Positions 1 to 8,405 are shown, counted from the first letter of the stretch. The stretch: 64,000 nt of DNA from Faecalicatena orotica (GCF_003149245.1 NZ_QGDL01000001.1:647089-711088), one strand, 5' to 3'. A program made the numbers and translations. Notes: generated by a model not told the origin, from the sequence alone.

Positions 1-519
1 GGCATATGCAAGTCCCCATTCACTGTACTGTGCCGTTTCCAGATTTGCCAGCCCTCTCCACGAATACAGGTCTGTCACCCGGTTTCCGGTCAGCGCTTCA
101 CAGAGGAAATCCTTTGGCTGGCAGACAGTTTTAAAATTTCCGTAATGCTTCTTTATGTACATCAGCCGCGGAATCGGGTAAGAATGTATCTCCGGATGGG
201 GCATCGAGATTTCCCTGAGAAATACATCTGCCCCGATTTCTTTCCTCAGTATGTCCAGTTCTTCTTTCCCTTCCGGTGACCTCCAGCTGATAACATCCCT
301 GCCATCCACCACATATGTCCCTACCTGTGAAGACAGTCCCACCGCGGTGACGGATGAAGCGTCTATTTTCCCGACCGCCTGATACACGGCTTTTATCCAT
401 GACTCACATCCTGAGCCGTCATATGTTTCTTTCACCTTTCTGACGGTACCGTCTGTATACCACTGAAGCAGCTTCACAGACGACGTTCCCAGATCGATTC
501 CAAGTATACTCTGTCTCAA
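1..519 (-). CDS. FGGY-family carbohydrate kinase, N-terminal 173 codons (runs off the window)
   Basis: The translation begins LRQSILGIDLGTSSVKLL, the phosphate-binding loop that opens FGGY kinases, and continues open to the window edge, so only the N-terminal half is visible. These enzymes phosphorylate a pentulose, hexulose or polyol with ATP in the cytoplasm; the substrate cannot be told from this part. The start is a TTG at 517-519 that overlaps the TGA stop of the upstream dehydrogenase (TTGA), which points to translational coupling; AAAGGCGG lies just upstream. It is the third gene of an operon with the dehydrogenase and the ROK regulator. The family assignment is secure, but the sugar is unknown. 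Confidence 0.88.
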   Translation of the reverse strand, partial: MRQSILGIDLGTSSVKLLQWYTDGTVRKVKETYDGSGCESWIKAVYQAVGKIDASSVTAVGLSSQVGTYVVDGRDVISWRSPEGKEELDILRKEIGADVFLREISMPHPEIHSYPIPRLMYIKKHYGNFKTVCQPKDFLCEALTGNRVTDLYSWRGLANLETAQYSEWGLAYA

Positions 520-1529
520 AATTGAAACACCGCCTTTATGAATCCTTTCGGCCTGCTTCTTACCATTGCAAGCCCTTCTTCAAATTCCTCCAGATTCAGC
601 TTCTTGCTTACAAAGCTTTCTATGTCAATCAGGCCTTCGGCCATATACGAAACAGCCTTTTTATGCATGTTCCAGTTGTTTCCTGCTCCGACCACCCTGA
701 GGTTGTTGATATGGATATCGTCCATGCGGATGCTCATCGTTTTCCCCCTGCCATATCCGGCAAGTGCAACCGTTCCACCTTTTCTTGCAATCTTGAGGCA
801 ATTCTGTATGCAGGATTCTATCCCAGTGGCATCAATCACCACATCGGAGCCGCCCGGATGCAGTCCTTTCATGACTTCCACAACATCCTCTTTTTCCGTT
901 TCTATGGTAGCGCAGGCTCCCAGATTTCTTGCTTCTTCCAGCCGTTTTCCGGTGGACGCACATACTACAATCCTGCGTATTCCCATCGCCTTTGCCGCAG
1001 CCAGCATACACAGGCCGATGGAACCGGCCCCCATGATCATCAGGGTATCCCCGAATTTTGCCCCTGCCTTTTCAAGCGTTCCGAGTGCCACCCCAAGAGG
1101 CTCGCACAGTGCCCCGTGGTCAAAGGACACCTGTCCGGGAAGTTCACAGAGACCATAGGCGGGCACAATCACATACTCCGCATAGGCTCCGTTTCTTCTG
1201 AATCCGATTTCCTCAAATTCGCTGCAGTATCTCCAGTTACCACTCCTGCACGCATCACATTTCAGGCAGACCACGTCATTGCTCCCGATCACACGTTTTC
1301 CGATCCATGCTTCATCCTCTGCACTTCCCACGCTGTCAACAATCCCGCTCCATTCGTGTCCCGGAATCAGGGGGTAGTTTGCCGGGATATTGCCGTCTAT
1401 CACCTCCAGATCCGTGGCGCAGATGGCCGCGGACTTTACTTTCACACGCACAAAACCGGCCGGCGGCTCTGGCTTTTCCACCTCTTTCAGTAAAACGGTT
1501 CCCGGTTTCTCAACTACAATTGCCTTCAT
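516..1529 (-). CDS. Zinc-dependent medium-chain alcohol/polyol dehydrogenase
   Basis: A 337-aa protein of usual family length. Catalytic zinc ligands are visible in AAICATDLEV and GHEWSG, the structural zinc site is a four-cysteine cluster (CLKCDACRSGNWRYC), and the NAD-binding loop is MGAGSIGLCMLAAA. Members near sugar kinases oxidise polyols or aldonates to ketoses (sorbitol, threonine and idonate dehydrogenase types), so it probably makes the ketose for the downstream kinase; that link is inference. I chose the ATG at 1529 because GAGGAGG stands seven bases upstream; a longer in-frame opening exists but lacks a ribosome binding site. It follows the ROK gene by 14 bases. Confidence 0.9.
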   Translation of the reverse strand: MKAIVVEKPGTVLLKEVEKPEPPAGFVRVKVKSAAICATDLEVIDGNIPANYPLIPGHEWSGIVDSVGSAEDEAWIGKRVIGSNDVVCLKCDACRSGNWRYCSEFEEIGFRRNGAYAEYVIVPAYGLCELPGQVSFDHGALCEPLGVALGTLEKAGAKFGDTLMIMGAGSIGLCMLAAAKAMGIRRIVVCASTGKRLEEARNLGACATIETEKEDVVEVMKGLHPGGSDVVIDATGIESCIQNCLKIARKGGTVALAGYGRGKTMSIRMDDIHINNLRVVGAGNNWNMHKKAVSYMAEGLIDIESFVSKKLNLEEFEEGLAMVRSRPKGFIKAVFQF

Positions 1530-1543
1530 GTTTTCATTCCTCC

Positions 1544-2647
1544 TCACAATTTTATTTTCCTGACTGCCTGATTCAGTGCCATCGCTGCAGCCCCGTAACA
1601 GGCACACCCCGCATCTGTTATGGAAAATGCTGCCCTGTCATTGATCCGGGTTACAGGCTCCATAAAAAATCTTTCGCTCTCCATAAGTTCCCCGCATAGA
1701 ATGATATCCGTTATATGAAATATTTTTCGCATATTATAAATCGAAATACCAAGCTTCGTCCCCATATCCTCAAATAGTGCCTTCGCCTGCGTTTCCCCCG
1801 CACCGGCGGCTTCTATCAGGCTTTCCAGAGTTCTTCCTGAAAGCTTTTCCAAACCATTGACCGAGGCATAGGCTTCCAGACATCCCCTGTCTTTGAAGGA
1901 ATCTGTGTCCTTGTCCCATGCTGCCAGTGTATGGGCGATTTCAAAGCGTCCCGTCCCCTTCAGGATAACAGCGTCAAGCATCACTGCCATGCCGATCCCC
2001 CTGTCGATTCGAAGAAGGATGGCGTTTTGCACCTCGTTAGTTTCGGCATAGGCGTGAAGGATACAGTTCGGATCGTGCTCCAGCCAGACGGGAATTCCAT
2101 ATCTCTCCTCAAGCAGCGCTGCCAGAGGCACGCTGTCCCATCCTCCACACTGGGCAATACTCACAGAAATCCCGTTTTCGGCATCCACGACACCCTGCAT
2201 AGCTGCGCCGATCCCGATGATTTCAAACTTTTTACTCTCTTCGTCTGTAAGCGCCTGATCCAGAATCCTATTGATGCAGCCGAGTAATTGCTCTTTGCTG
2301 CTGTAGCATGTTGGACAGTTCCACGTCTTCAGCGTCTCACTCTTCAGATTCACAAGCGCCGCTTTCATCCCTGTAATATTGACATCTATCCCCAGTGTAC
2401 AGTACCTGCTGCCATCCACTTCCAGATAAGACGGCGTCCGCCCCGGCCCTGTGTTCCCATCCGGCTTTTGTTCAGTTACAAAGCCATTGCCGATCAGACG
2501 CGCCGTAATATTGGAAACGGCGCCCCAGCTCATCCCTGTCACTGCCTCTATCTGCTTGCGTGTGATCTGCTTCTCCTCCCGGATCAGATGGAAAATGTCG
2601 ATGCAGTTTTCGTGTTTCATGTACTCCTGATTCATAAACCTTTTCAA
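1544..2647 (-). CDS. ROK-family transcriptional repressor
   Basis: A 367-aa protein with an N-terminal winged helix-turn-helix (about residues 15-70, ITRKQIEAVTGMSWGAVSNI) followed by an actin-like ROK sugar-binding domain (LGIDVNITGMKAALV; LEHDPNC). The usual ROK zinc cluster CxCGxxGC is reduced to a single Cys in DRGCLEAYAS, so zinc binding may be lost. XylR/NagC-type proteins repress neighbouring sugar genes until the sugar binds. The start is probably the TTG at 2647, ten bases after AGGAGG; an ATG four codons further in is less well spaced. It heads the operon with the dehydrogenase and kinase and is divergent from the UlaG-like gene. Confidence 0.88.
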   Translation of the reverse strand: MKRFMNQEYMKHENCIDIFHLIREEKQITRKQIEAVTGMSWGAVSNITARLIGNGFVTEQKPDGNTGPGRTPSYLEVDGSRYCTLGIDVNITGMKAALVNLKSETLKTWNCPTCYSSKEQLLGCINRILDQALTDEESKKFEIIGIGAAMQGVVDAENGISVSIAQCGGWDSVPLAALLEERYGIPVWLEHDPNCILHAYAETNEVQNAILLRIDRGIGMAVMLDAVILKGTGRFEIAHTLAAWDKDTDSFKDRGCLEAYASVNGLEKLSGRTLESLIEAAGAGETQAKALFEDMGTKLGISIYNMRKIFHITDIILCGELMESERFFMEPVTRINDRAAFSITDAGCACYGAAAMALNQAVRKIKL

Positions 2648-2669
2648 TGCGCGGAGTCCTCCTTGACTA

Positions 2670-2690
2670 TTATATCACTCGATGATATAA
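2670..2690. promoter_or_regulatory. Palindromic operator candidate between ROK gene and UlaG-like gene
   Basis: Two perfect 8-bp arms, TTATATCA and TGATATAA, are separated by five bases. A further partial half-site TTTATCA follows at 2695-2701. The position in the divergent intergenic region fits a ROK repressor operator controlling both directions. The palindrome is seen; the ROK link is inference. Confidence 0.55.
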
Positions 2691-2736
2691 ACATTTTATC
2701 ATCCGGAAATAGAATCGTCAATAAGGAGAATGTCAT

Positions 2737-3561
2737 ATGTTAAAAGAGGAAATCATGGCGGTAAAAACGCTGGATCACCAGATCGCAGTCTTCTATCTCG
2801 GTCAGGAAGGTTTCCTGATCCGGTATCAGGGGACATCCATCCTGATCGATGCTTATCTTTCAGATTACGTAGACAGGAATTGCTGTACAGACAGTGTGGT
2901 ATGGAAAAGGAAATACGATGCACCAATCGACGCGTCAGAACTGGATTTTATAGATTATGTATTCTGTACACATCCCCATTTCGATCATGCAGACCCGGAC
3001 ACACTCACAGTCCTAAATAAAGTAAACAAGAATATCACTTATATTATTCCTTACTCATTGGAGGAATTGATGATCTCTTACGGGATACCAGAAGACCGGA
3101 TTCGATGTGCCGATGCAGATCAGGAGATGAAACTTTCGAATCTGCTCGTCACACCTGTCCCCGCCGCTCACGAGCAGCTTCATAAGGATGAGAATGGACA
3201 TTATAAAGAACTGGGATATCGGATACAGTTCGGAGAGGATGTTACTATTTTCCACGCCGGAGACTGCTGCCCTTATGACGGGCTGAGTGAACGGCTGAAA
3301 GGGGTGGATATTGGATTTCTTCCCGTGAACGGACGTGATTATTACCGCTTAAGAGAGGATATCATCGGGAACATGGACAGCAGCGAAGCCATACTGCTTG
3401 CGAAAGAAACGGGTATGAGTCTCCTTGTCCCCATGCATTTCGACTTGTATGCTGTGAATGAAGTAAACCCGGCCCATTTCGTTGACCGGCTCTTTGCACT
3501 GAACCGGATGCAGAGATTTCACATATTCGCCCCGGGGGAAAGTTATATCTTCGGAAAATAA
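2737..3561 (+). CDS. UlaG-like metallo-beta-lactamase fold hydrolase (lactonase type)
   Basis: A 274-aa protein with the MBL metal motif HxHxDH in CTHPHFDHADPD (about residues 77-88), further ligands in FHAGDCC and a C-terminal MHFD. The N-terminal GQEGFLIRYQGTSILIDAYL is typical of the UlaG branch, whose named member hydrolyses L-ascorbate-6-phosphate lactone. Here the substrate may be another sugar lactone, consistent with the divergent dehydrogenase and kinase operon. AAGGAGAA stands seven bases before the ATG at 2737; a second ATG six codons in is also preceded by a purine-rich stretch. It is monocistronic and followed by a hairpin. Confidence 0.85.
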   Translation: MLKEEIMAVKTLDHQIAVFYLGQEGFLIRYQGTSILIDAYLSDYVDRNCCTDSVVWKRKYDAPIDASELDFIDYVFCTHPHFDHADPDTLTVLNKVNKNITYIIPYSLEELMISYGIPEDRIRCADADQEMKLSNLLVTPVPAAHEQLHKDENGHYKELGYRIQFGEDVTIFHAGDCCPYDGLSERLKGVDIGFLPVNGRDYYRLREDIIGNMDSSEAILLAKETGMSLLVPMHFDLYAVNEVNPAHFVDRLFALNRMQRFHIFAPGESYIFGK

Positions 3562-3585
3562 GGCTGCCAATAAGTCTTTAATTAC

Positions 3586-3623
3586 GAATCGCCAGTTCCG
3601 GCAAATGCCGGTTCTGGCGATTC
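3586..3623 (+). terminator. Hairpin downstream of the UlaG-like gene
   Basis: Seventeen-base arms 3586-3602 and 3607-3623 pair except for a central two-base mismatch, with a four-base AAAT loop. There is only a weak T run afterwards, so termination efficiency is uncertain. Confidence 0.55.
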
Positions 3624-3659
3624 AGATTTGTTCCGTTAAGATAATCATTTTCGACTATT

Positions 3660-3839
3660 TTATTTCAGTAAATTTTTAATCTTTTCAGCACAAACATCAA
3701 CAAAAGTATCGAATTTCACATGATCAAACAGATCATAATATGCTTGATTGTGCTCTTTGAAGTCAGGAGACTGCACCTCGTCATTATTGGGAACATACTC
3801 CCAATATGCCCACCAGTTATTGGTACCTGGTAGTATCAA
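3660..3839 (-). pseudogene. C-terminal remnant of an unrecognised protein
   Basis: About 59 codons read open to a TAA at 3660-3662, containing NNWWAYWEYVP and ending FVDVCAEKIKNLLK. There is no start codon or ribosome binding site, and the frame upstream is closed, so it looks like the tail of a deleted gene. I do not recognise the family. Confidence 0.4.
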
Positions 3840-3842
3840 ATA

Positions 3843-3935
3843 TTAAAGTTTTGCCTGTTCTGCACTGATCTTCCCAGCATCCACACGCTCTACAATTGGC
3901 TCTGCCGCTGCATGTCTGTGCACTGCCAAAGAATG
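3843..3935 (-). pseudogene. Short remnant resembling RhuM family
   Basis: Thirty codons before a TAA read VHRHAAAEPIVERVDAG, which lines up with AAHGHTAAEVIYERVDAD of the intact RhuM protein encoded at 32704-33693. It is only a fragment and is one of three RhuM traces in the window. The match was made by eye. Confidence 0.35.
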
Positions 3936-3945
3936 GCTATTACTA

Positions 3946-4275
3946 TTACAGCTCCGTATATTTCTTCTTACTTCCATACACTTTACTTACTTCATATTTT
4001 GCGGCGTTTTTCTTCATTTTTGCACGGATAATGTCTTCCACATCCGCATCTATAGCGTCTGCCATGAGCAGACAGTAAACCATCACATCTGCGAGTTCAT
4101 CCTTCATCTGGTCCCGCTTCTCTTCCACTGATGTATCTTCTGCCGACCATTGAAACAGTTCCAAAAGCTCTGCCGCCTCTAGATTTATGGAAATGGCGAG
4201 GTCTTTCGGATTATGAAACTGTTTCCAGTTGCGCTCATCGCGGAATGCGAGCACTTCTTCCATGATTTCTTTCAT
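3946..4275 (-). CDS. MazG-like nucleotide pyrophosphohydrolase
   Basis: A 109-aa all-alpha protein with the family's EAAELLELFQW and DELADVMVYCLLMADAI segments, which carry the ExxE and ExxD magnesium ligands. Small MazG-like/dCTPase enzymes hydrolyse (d)NTPs to monophosphates and pyrophosphate, cleaning the nucleotide pool. The start at 4275 has AGGAGG six bases upstream. The length is normal for the single-domain branch. It is followed by no obvious partner, and the flavoprotein gene lies 38 bases upstream in the same direction. Confidence 0.88.
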   Translation of the reverse strand: MKEIMEEVLAFRDERNWKQFHNPKDLAISINLEAAELLELFQWSAEDTSVEEKRDQMKDELADVMVYCLLMADAIDADVEDIIRAKMKKNAAKYEVSKVYGSKKKYTEL

Positions 4276-4313
4276 GCTGTACCTCCTGAATTATTTTAAC
4301 TCATCTACACACC

Positions 4314-4847
4314 TTAAAGATTCTTTCCCAGTTCATATGCCTGTGCCGGATAGTCCGTTTTCTGCAATGCATCCACATCGGCACACTCTACGCCTACTAC
4401 CGTCCCGGCGATTTCCCAGTCCAGAAACTTTGTCATCCCTTTAAAGGAAACAATTGCACCATCAGCAGATTCCATCGTATCATCTGCCATCGCCAGTATG
4501 AGCACTGCTTTCTTATGCCCATGCAACGCAGAATCATTGGCATAGAAACGGTCAATGACAGCCTTCACCTGTGCATTGATGTCATAATAATAAATCGGAG
4601 ACACAAACACAACTGCATCTGCCGCCAGAAGCTGTGTGTTCACTTCATTCATATCGTCCTGAAACACACAGCCGGCATCCGTGTTGTGGCATTTTTCACA
4701 GGCAATGCACGGGTGCACGTTCTTAAATGCCGCATCAAAACGATAAACCTCGTGTCCCGCCTCTTCCGCCCCTTTTATAAACTCAGATGCGAGCATCGCG
4801 GTCGTTCCGTTTTTGTGGGCGCTTCCTGTAATCATTAAGATCTTCAT
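4314..4847 (-). CDS. NAD(P)H-dependent FMN reductase / flavodoxin-like protein
   Basis: A 177-aa flavodoxin-fold protein. MITGSAHKNGTTAMLA is the FMN phosphate loop, and PCIACEKCHNTDAGC is the cysteine cluster of the iron-sulfur flavoprotein branch, followed by VFVSPIYYYDINAQVK at the flavin edge. Such proteins shuttle electrons or reduce quinones and nitro compounds in the cytoplasm. A strong AAGGAGGA precedes the ATG at 4847. It is similar in plan to the protein at 62918-63535 but only distantly related. The specific substrate is unknown. Confidence 0.85.
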   Translation of the reverse strand: MKILMITGSAHKNGTTAMLASEFIKGAEEAGHEVYRFDAAFKNVHPCIACEKCHNTDAGCVFQDDMNEVNTQLLAADAVVFVSPIYYYDINAQVKAVIDRFYANDSALHGHKKAVLILAMADDTMESADGAIVSFKGMTKFLDWEIAGTVVGVECADVDALQKTDYPAQAYELGKNL

Positions 4848-4881
4848 AGATATGTCCTCCTTAGTATGTTTTATATATTGC

Positions 4882-5646
4882 TTAATGGACGAAATTCTCC
4901 ATTTCGTTTTGATTTTTGATAATCCAGATCAGCCAGTTTGTAAATTCAACTGCTAAATGCTTTTGATGGGCGTTGACTATTATTGGGGGACATAACACAG
5001 GAAATTCAACTGCTAACCTGCATTCTATCCCAGCAGGCGTATCTCTAAATTGGTGTCTTACACCGCCGATAATCGTCCCATCTTCCAGTTTTGCCACCCC
5101 TGCTGACTGGTGAGTAAATTTAGGGTTTTTAGGTTCTGTAAGCCCACTTTCATCACCAAATGTTATAAAGAATTGTACCGGTACCGGAGCATTCCCGGTT
5201 GTTTCAATCACTTCTAAAACACCGTTTTTATCTGGTGTTAATACATAATGTTCAGGGTAGACTGATAAATTCACTTTTCGGTGTTCCTTTGCAGCTTCTA
5301 CCATTAACAAATCCAGTAGTTTACTGAATTTATCAACAGATATCCCCTTTGCCAGTATTGTTGTTCTCGCTACACGTCGTTTTTTGCCAGATAGCCTGCC
5401 TGCAACTTTCATCACATATTTGCTAAAAAACAGTTTTTTTCTCAAGATCTTACTGATTTCATCATCAGATAATTGAACCTTCCATTTTGTTAATTTATCA
5501 CTCATTTCTGATATTGATGCTTTTTGTGGTATTTTTATATGCAGGGTTTTATATGCTTTTTTTATTCTTTGTTTTTTCCAGACATCCATATCTTGCTGGG
5601 TGAACTGCTTTCTATTAATTAAAACTTTTATATTAACATCTTTCAT
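4882..5646 (-). CDS. Conserved-looking hypothetical protein, 254 aa
   Basis: I do not recognise this protein. The N-terminal third is lysine-rich and helical (KKQRIKKAYKTLHIKIP), the middle has a basic stretch (GRLSGKKRRVARTTILAKG), and the C-terminal half looks like a beta-rich domain (PVPVQFFITFGDESGLTE; LAVEFPVLCPPIIVNA). No signal peptide or transmembrane helix is visible. It is translated from the ATG at 5646 and lies upstream of the flavoprotein gene with a 34-base gap, so they may be co-transcribed. Confidence 0.6.
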   Translation of the reverse strand: MKDVNIKVLINRKQFTQQDMDVWKKQRIKKAYKTLHIKIPQKASISEMSDKLTKWKVQLSDDEISKILRKKLFFSKYVMKVAGRLSGKKRRVARTTILAKGISVDKFSKLLDLLMVEAAKEHRKVNLSVYPEHYVLTPDKNGVLEVIETTGNAPVPVQFFITFGDESGLTEPKNPKFTHQSAGVAKLEDGTIIGGVRHQFRDTPAGIECRLAVEFPVLCPPIIVNAHQKHLAVEFTNWLIWIIKNQNEMENFVH

Positions 5647-5759
5647 TTTACTTCATCCCCTATTTACTTATCTATTTTATTATCTATCCGAAGGCAGGAA
5701 AACTCAAGTAAGATTTTATACTGTTTTGTCACATTAACAATCAGACCTTTTGATTAAGT

Positions 5760-6902
5760 CTAATCAGCCTCGGGAAAATGTTGATTTAGCCAATCAACAA
5801 TTGTATTAACTGCCAGCATATGATTCCCAATTTGACAGTGTTGTTCGCCGCCCTCCGCCACAGTAAACATCCTGCAAGTCAGGCTTTTTGCATTATGTAT
5901 GGAACTTTTCAGCCGGTAAAATTGAATCGACGGTATATAATGATCTTTCTCTCCAGCCAGCAAGAGCACATCCTGCGTAATGAAATCCGTACTCCCTAAA
6001 AGGTTGTGATAAGATAGATTTTGATAAAACTCAAAAGGTGTTTTTGTTCCTGTAATATGCATCCCTTGATTTACCGCCCAATCAGCCAGAACACTTTTCT
6101 TTACAATCTTACCAACCAGCCCATTGAGAAGTCGTTTCCATTTTTTATAATAAGCAAGCCGGATGATTCGGCAGATAGGAGCAGGAAATACATTTGTCAT
6201 TACTTCCAGCCCGTCATCCATTACATCGTATGCGGCAACAGCTGATATTCTTTTTTCATAGGCAGCACTTCGCAAAGCAAAATAACCACCCCATGAGATA
6301 CCTACAAAAGCACATTTTTTGATATGGAAGTAATCCAAAATGGCAGATGTGGCATTTTCAAAATCAAAACGGAAGTATAAGTTTTCCCGAAGACATTTCC
6401 CCTGTCCCGGCCCGTCAAAAAGAATAATTTCAAAACCTTTAGATACAAGGTCATGCACCTGCAATACAAATTCTTCAATAAAGGAATCATATCCCCCACA
6501 GACAACGACTGTTCCCTTAAAATGTGTGGGAGACAGTTTCAGGCAATATAGATTTTTTCCTTCAAAGGGAACCTGTATTTTTTCATAGTGTAATTGCAGC
6601 TCCAAATCAAAGGCACGGTAAAAATTTTCAATACATTTACTATAAGTATCATCCTTCCGTTCATCAGTGGATTTTAAGAAAAACTCGGCCATACGATAGT
6701 AATAGGCCGCATGAAGATAGTGTTTTTTGCTTTCAGCACTTCTGCCCATACCCGACCAGACTGTATACCAATCTTCAAACGTTCGTACTCTTGGAAGATT
6801 CATCTTAATTTCTTTACTGTTACATGCCAAATCGCCATAAGTTAAAACCCTGTTGATTTGAAAATTAAACTGCGGAATAGGATTTATCATTGTATAACTC
6901 AT
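5760..6902 (-). CDS. Alpha/beta hydrolase (FrsA/DUF1100-like)
   Basis: A 380-aa cytoplasmic hydrolase. The nucleophile elbow is GISWGG (Ser203), the acid is probably Asp320 in LLAGEKDHYIP and the base His355 in GGEQHCQIGN. The oxyanion region is CGGYDSFIEEF, and LFDGPGQGKC precedes the elbow, as in FrsA-like and acyl-transferase-like hydrolases; about 115 N-terminal residues form a helical cap. The substrate is unknown. The ATG at 6902 follows GGGGGAGG. A palindrome identical in plan to the one in front of the MarR gene lies 20 bases upstream, so the gene is very probably repressed by the MarR protein encoded just before it. Confidence 0.85.
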   Translation of the reverse strand: MSYTMINPIPQFNFQINRVLTYGDLACNSKEIKMNLPRVRTFEDWYTVWSGMGRSAESKKHYLHAAYYYRMAEFFLKSTDERKDDTYSKCIENFYRAFDLELQLHYEKIQVPFEGKNLYCLKLSPTHFKGTVVVCGGYDSFIEEFVLQVHDLVSKGFEIILFDGPGQGKCLRENLYFRFDFENATSAILDYFHIKKCAFVGISWGGYFALRSAAYEKRISAVAAYDVMDDGLEVMTNVFPAPICRIIRLAYYKKWKRLLNGLVGKIVKKSVLADWAVNQGMHITGTKTPFEFYQNLSYHNLLGSTDFITQDVLLLAGEKDHYIPSIQFYRLKSSIHNAKSLTCRMFTVAEGGEQHCQIGNHMLAVNTIVDWLNQHFPEAD

Positions 6903-6921
6903 TGTTACCTCCCCCTTCCTT

Positions 6922-6940
6922 CTGTTAAGTTACTTAACAG
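6922..6940. promoter_or_regulatory. MarR operator in front of the hydrolase gene
   Basis: CTGTTAAGTTACTTAACAG is a perfect palindrome with 9-bp arms about a single central base. It lies between the MarR stop and the hydrolase ribosome binding site and repeats at 7441-7459. I see no clear -35/-10 pair for this copy. Confidence 0.8.
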
Positions 6941-6975
6941 AAAAAGCAAAAAATATTCCAGCCATATCTATACTT

Positions 6976-7428
6976 TTACGATAGTTCCTTCCACATCTTT
7001 TGAACATCAATGGCCAGCGACGAAAGAATATCAACTGTTTCCGGCGGATATTTGTTCAATATGGCAGTCAGCTTTTCCCTCAGTAAAATATGCTGCTTAT
7101 CATGTAAATCAGAAACTTTTTCTCCTTTTTCCGTAAGAGATAAGATAACTTCATTATCCGTATCTGGAGAAACTCTTTTTTCAATAAAACCCTTTTTGAC
7201 AAGTCTGCTGACCGCTTGGGACGCAGCACTTCTTGAAGTTCCCTGCAATTTTGCCAAATCAGTTATATTAATATTTTCATGCGCCCGTATAGCTACAATG
7301 GTATGAATTTCAGCCAAATAAATTTTAGGTTCAACATCATAGGTATGTGTCGATTTTTCCAGAGCTGAGTATTGATTTATCGTCTGGAGAAATAATTCAC
7401 ATAATTGATCTACAGGTAAATTATTCAT
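6976..7428 (-). CDS. MarR-family transcriptional regulator
   Basis: A 150-aa winged-helix protein. The recognition helix is LQGTSRSAASQAVSRLVKKGFIEKR, followed by the wing VSPDTDNEVILSLTEKG, and the dimerisation helices lie at both ends. MarR repressors bind palindromes and release them on binding small, often phenolic or lipid, ligands. The ATG at 7428 has GGAGGG upstream, and its own promoter is overlapped by the operator at 7441-7459, so autorepression is expected. The alpha/beta hydrolase downstream carries the same operator. Residues that would sense oxidation (a conserved Cys) are not apparent. Confidence 0.9.
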   Translation of the reverse strand: MNNLPVDQLCELFLQTINQYSALEKSTHTYDVEPKIYLAEIHTIVAIRAHENINITDLAKLQGTSRSAASQAVSRLVKKGFIEKRVSPDTDNEVILSLTEKGEKVSDLHDKQHILLREKLTAILNKYPPETVDILSSLAIDVQKMWKELS

Positions 7429-7440
7429 TGCATCCCTCCT

Positions 7441-7459
7441 CTGTTAATCTACTTAACAG
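7441..7459. promoter_or_regulatory. MarR operator overlapping its own promoter
   Basis: CTGTTAATCTACTTAACAG keeps 7 of 9 symmetric positions of the perfect copy at 6922-6940. It overlaps the -10 box at 7458-7463, which is the arrangement expected for autorepression. Confidence 0.78.
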
Positions 7460-7486
7460 AATACGGCGTATATCTGTTTATGTCAA
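7458..7486 (-). promoter_or_regulatory. Sigma-A promoter of the marR gene
   Basis: On the minus strand TTGACA (7481-7486) and TATTCT (7458-7463) are spaced by 17 bases. This is a near-consensus housekeeping promoter, 30 bases upstream of the MarR start. Confidence 0.75.
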
Positions 7487-7537
7487 GCGGATTTATAGTA
7501 AATATGACATTTGAAGCTTCAATTTCGGTGAAATTAA

Positions 7538-7578
7538 CAGGGGGCATCATGATTCTCCCTAACCATAATCCCCCCCTG
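7538..7578 (-). terminator. G/C-rich hairpin after the MBL gene
   Basis: CAGGGGG (7538-7544) and CCCCCTG (7572-7578) can pair across a 27-base interval that contains further partial pairing. It lies immediately after the MBL stop and before the marR promoter. No long T run is present. Confidence 0.45.
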
Positions 7579-7586
7579 TACTGGCG

Positions 7587-8405
7587 TTATCTTAGTCTGG
7601 CCAGCATCTTATTACTCAATGTCCTGAATACCTGACAATAATTCTGAAAACCAGTCTGCCCGATTATATAAATGTTTGGCATATAAGCCATCCGCCTTTT
7701 TGAATATGCTATCCGTTCTAAACCATTATCCACAGATGTATGGTTACTCAGCGCTACATCGACTTTTTCTCTTTTTGCTTCACCTAAGAAATAATCCAAA
7801 GATTTTAAATAGATCTGCACACCGTCCCCGGTCCACGGAGGTGTCGTACCACCCCACAATGCAGCCATGTGAACTTCCCCGCCTTCCTTTACCGGGAAAA
7901 TATAACTAAGGCCTCCCGGCGTATGGCCCGGAGTTCCATAAACATGAATCACCTTATCTCCCAGTGTTATGGTATCTCCATCCTCTATATAGACACTTAT
8001 CTCATAATCCTTCCACGTTTCCGGCCTGTCACCTTTTACTGGATGTTCTTTCCAATAAATATCATCCACTTCCGACAGATATGTTTCCACATGGTATTTT
8101 TCAACCAGCCATCTGCCGCAACCGGTATGATCTACATGTCCATGAGTTAATACTAATTTTTTTATATAATCCGGATTCCAGCCAACATCTTTAATGGCCC
8201 TTACAATTGCGTCAAAAGCCTCTTTTCTGGGCCAGATAGCATCAATGACTATAAGCCCTTCTGAAGTTTTCAGCACAAAACAGTTTGTTTCTTTCTGTGC
8301 AACAATCAATAAATCGTCAAAAATCAAAGCATGGGTGAAAAAAGTCATGTCCTCCATTGCCCTGATCGTCATCTCATTAACAACCGGAATATTCATTCTA
8401 TCCAT
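7587..8405 (-). CDS. Metallo-beta-lactamase fold hydrolase
   Basis: A 272-aa protein with the classic dinuclear metal motif THGHVDHTG, the third-ligand motif YGTPGHTPGGLSYIF and a late SNHTS. It differs from the UlaG-like protein in this window and resembles glyoxalase II/arylsulfatase-type MBL proteins of unknown substrate. There is no signal peptide, so it is cytoplasmic. I chose the ATG at 8405 because GAGGAGAG stands before it; nine further in-frame codons upstream lack a ribosome binding site. It is monocistronic and transcribed toward the marR gene. Confidence 0.85.
   Translation of the reverse strand: MDRMNIPVVNEMTIRAMEDMTFFTHALIFDDLLIVAQKETNCFVLKTSEGLIVIDAIWPRKEAFDAIVRAIKDVGWNPDYIKKLVLTHGHVDHTGCGRWLVEKYHVETYLSEVDDIYWKEHPVKGDRPETWKDYEISVYIEDGDTITLGDKVIHVYGTPGHTPGGLSYIFPVKEGGEVHMAALWGGTTPPWTGDGVQIYLKSLDYFLGEAKREKVDVALSNHTSVDNGLERIAYSKRRMAYMPNIYIIGQTGFQNYCQVFRTLSNKMLARLR

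Noticed and set aside
522-1493. Long plus-strand open frames opposite the dehydrogenase and other genes
   Set aside because: They mirror conserved minus-strand genes in a GC-richer region, have no ribosome binding sites and no recognisable domains.
3586-3623. Hairpin as a riboswitch or attachment site
   Set aside because: It directly follows a stop codon and has the compact stem-loop shape of a terminator; no second copy was found.
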